A stretch of 64,000 nt of DNA from Paragonimus westermani (Eukaryota; Platyhelminthes; Trematoda; Plagiorchiida; Troglotrematidae): contig QNGE01000141.1 in assembly GCA_008508345.1 (NCBI GenBank), forward strand, positions 17,372 to 81,371. The letters run 5' to 3'. The notes below the pieces were generated by a model. It made no database searches and had not been told where the DNA came from. It saw nothing but the letters and a program-made list of their open reading frames with translations. Shown one piece after another: positions 62,064 through 64,000 of this stretch. The position numbers were made by a program, and so were the translations under genes. Positions within the stretch are counted from its first letter, which is position 1; each line of letters opens with the position of its first letter.

Positions 62064-64000
62064 ACGTTTGTTTATCTGCCAGCCATGGAAATAGGGTCAG
62101 TAGCTGTTTTTGATAAGCAAGTGTGGTGAGACCCCAAAGGTATGACCAAGTTGTATGTCACTGTTCGGTGTTGTTCAGAAATGCCGAAAATGTTACTGCT
62201 GAATAAGACGTGACTTTTTTGAAAATACGATAAAGGTGAATGCCGGTTAGAATAGGCAAACAAGATAATTATTTTTGTGTTTACGAATATGGGGGATAGT
62301 TTTCTGCCTAGCCTATCTGATGAAAGAATGTCAACATTAACAGCATGTGAGCTAATGTTCTGTAGGAGACTAAACCGTGCTAGTATATTAAAAATGGTTC
62401 TGTTCTTACTGATTTTAGAGTGATTTATGCGGCCAACGAAAATCACTTGAAGGAATGCCTGAGCTTGGTGACTTGGTTATGTTACGATTGAGTTTCTCTT
62501 GGACAGCAATCTCAAATATCAAGCTTCTTGTAAGCAACCTTCGGTAACATAACTTTTCTGTTTACGAGTATAAAAGAAGTGATAACTAAGTTCACAAAAG
62601 AAGAATAGTCCAAGAAATTATGGAAATAAGTCGATGAAATGTCACTATAACATATTGGTATTTGTTGGTGATAACTCGTTTGCTAAATAGCTGCGCCATC
62701 TACTTGAGACCCAGGTGAGTCCATAGATTGGTGTTGATATCATAAGCCTTAGTTAAAACTATGTAAAAACTCAGTCTGGTTAGTTTGGAAATGCGTTGGT
62801 GCTTACAACTTTTAACAAAAACCGTTCCTGTAGCAGGATTTGTGTTCGAAGTTGGCCGAGAACGCGTTTCTGATAAAAAATAACAAACACAAAACCGGTT
62901 ATGCTGTTTCTAAAAATTTAAACGCACCACTGCTCAGAAAAGCCATTAAGGTATTGCTGTGATAGGGGTGAGTGGCAAAATAATTGCGTAAGCCTCCTCG
63001 CTAACTAATAACTGGTAGATACTGCTTAGATTTTTCATTGATGAATTACTTACATCCTGGTTACTGGTTGGAAACCATGAGCTTTAAGAAGCCCCTGTGA
63101 ATTTGCGTTGGCACCTTTTGCCAATCACAACAGCATTTGCAGTTACAATTTACCATATACTCATTTACATGAAGATATCCTTCAATAGAGCATTTCTGTA
63201 TCGGTTGCTGAGTGGTGTACACTTCAAAAGCGAGCTAAGTTGGTAGGTCATAGAAGCATGAGCCGATGGATTTCGGAGCTAATAAACTGTCAAAACCTTA
63301 CGGATGAAACGAAATCACCTGAGAAAATGGATGAGTTCATGTTTATAAACTTTCTCTGGAAATCTGTTGCTCACGGAAGACGAGAGAGGACAAAGTAATT
63401 ATCTAGTTAACTTCAGCTGATGGTTGCACTACTGGGACTTCTCTGCAAGTGAACAACACAGAAATTATTGATTTATTGAGGGACACTGTGATCACAAATG
63501 ATTACAACTGTCACATTCTCGTGGACTTCATACTGCATTGCCGGTAGATAGTGCGACAGTGCAGAAAATGATAGTATGCATTACTGATACCTGAGGGTAT
63601 ACCATCAGCCGCGTGGGTTGTAAAATATGTGAAGTTACCAGCACCTTCATGCAATCGATCTATTCTAAGTATGAATGCATGGCCACGCTAACTGGAGTAC
63701 AGCTTCAAAGTAAACACGCGCAGTTATACAGAACTCCTCATATCTGCTGAGAATGGCCAATGAGATAAGATGTAACAAGTGGGCAATAGGTAATCTTCTA
63801 TTATCTTTAATGAAGTGAAATCGTAAATTAGTTCAAGATTTTCCGAAAGCGCTCCCTGAGGGCCTTATCACTGAGAAACAGTATTGCTTCTCAGAAATCA
63901 TAAGAAAGAAGATCCGACGTTTTTATAGTGCACAGATAATTCAACTCCGGCATACTTACGGGACCCGTTGTGGCAAAGTATGGCAGTTCTCATCATGAGC
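62064..64000. other. No gene recognised
   Basis: A 124-codon minus frame (62,446-62,072) is hydrophobic and AT-driven without motif. The remainder to the window end has only short frames. Confidence 0.5.

Overview
This window is animal nuclear DNA with the repeat content of a flatworm (trematode or tapeworm). It is built almost entirely from retrotransposons. The main evidence is several Ty3/Gypsy elements whose Gag carries a C-H-C-C zinc knuckle (CWYHQQFG...C..PC) and whose primer site begins TGGTGATCCCG, features I associate with the CsRn1 clade of flatworms. With them are a BEL/Pao element, CR1-like and RTE-like LINEs, and tRNA-derived SINEs. I cannot name the species. No bacterial-type gene, operon, CRISPR array or rRNA is present. 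Nearly every long reading frame is a broken retroelement gene.

Layout. 1-5,400: TA repeat, a short Gypsy scrap, a 145-bp tandem repeat, and two tandem 5'-truncated CR1-like LINEs on the minus strand. 5,950-13,760: one decayed Gypsy element on the plus strand with two successive gag genes, split between protease and reverse transcriptase by an RTE-like LINE (7,851-11,355) with a ~15-bp target duplication. 14,678-15,604: a MITE-like element and two hairpins. 16,620-18,600: head-to-head RNase H fragments and a long but catalytically altered Gypsy integrase. 19,627-20,170: a PHD-finger LINE ORF1. 20,050-24,125 and 24,641-29,907: two Gypsy elements on the minus strand. 29,908-31,888: part of a Pao element. 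31,889-38,349: a CR1-like LINE, a tandem SINE array and largely featureless DNA. 38,350-43,360: a different Gypsy element with intact 309-bp LTRs. 43,501-54,142: a Pao element with 502-bp LTRs, interrupted by a Gypsy element (47,310-52,493) flanked by TAAT duplications. 54,143-64,000: mostly single-copy-looking sequence with a 168-bp palindrome, a tRNA-like element and a few weak candidate exons.

The most notable structure is a 5,119-bp, nearly identical inverted repeat: 26,770-31,888 and 45,329-50,447, with coordinates summing to 77,217 and a 13,440-bp spacer. Each arm contains the same Gypsy-into-Pao junction, so the arms were copied as DNA and did not arise by separate transpositions. At the outer end of the left arm the copied Gypsy sequence is joined to the tail of a different, older Gypsy copy through a 43-bp tandem duplication. 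This makes a chimeric element with unlike LTRs and no matching target duplication.

The elements do not form a working system. Gag, protease, RT, RNase H and integrase pieces are recognisable, but stops, frameshifts, deletions and lost catalytic residues affect all of them.
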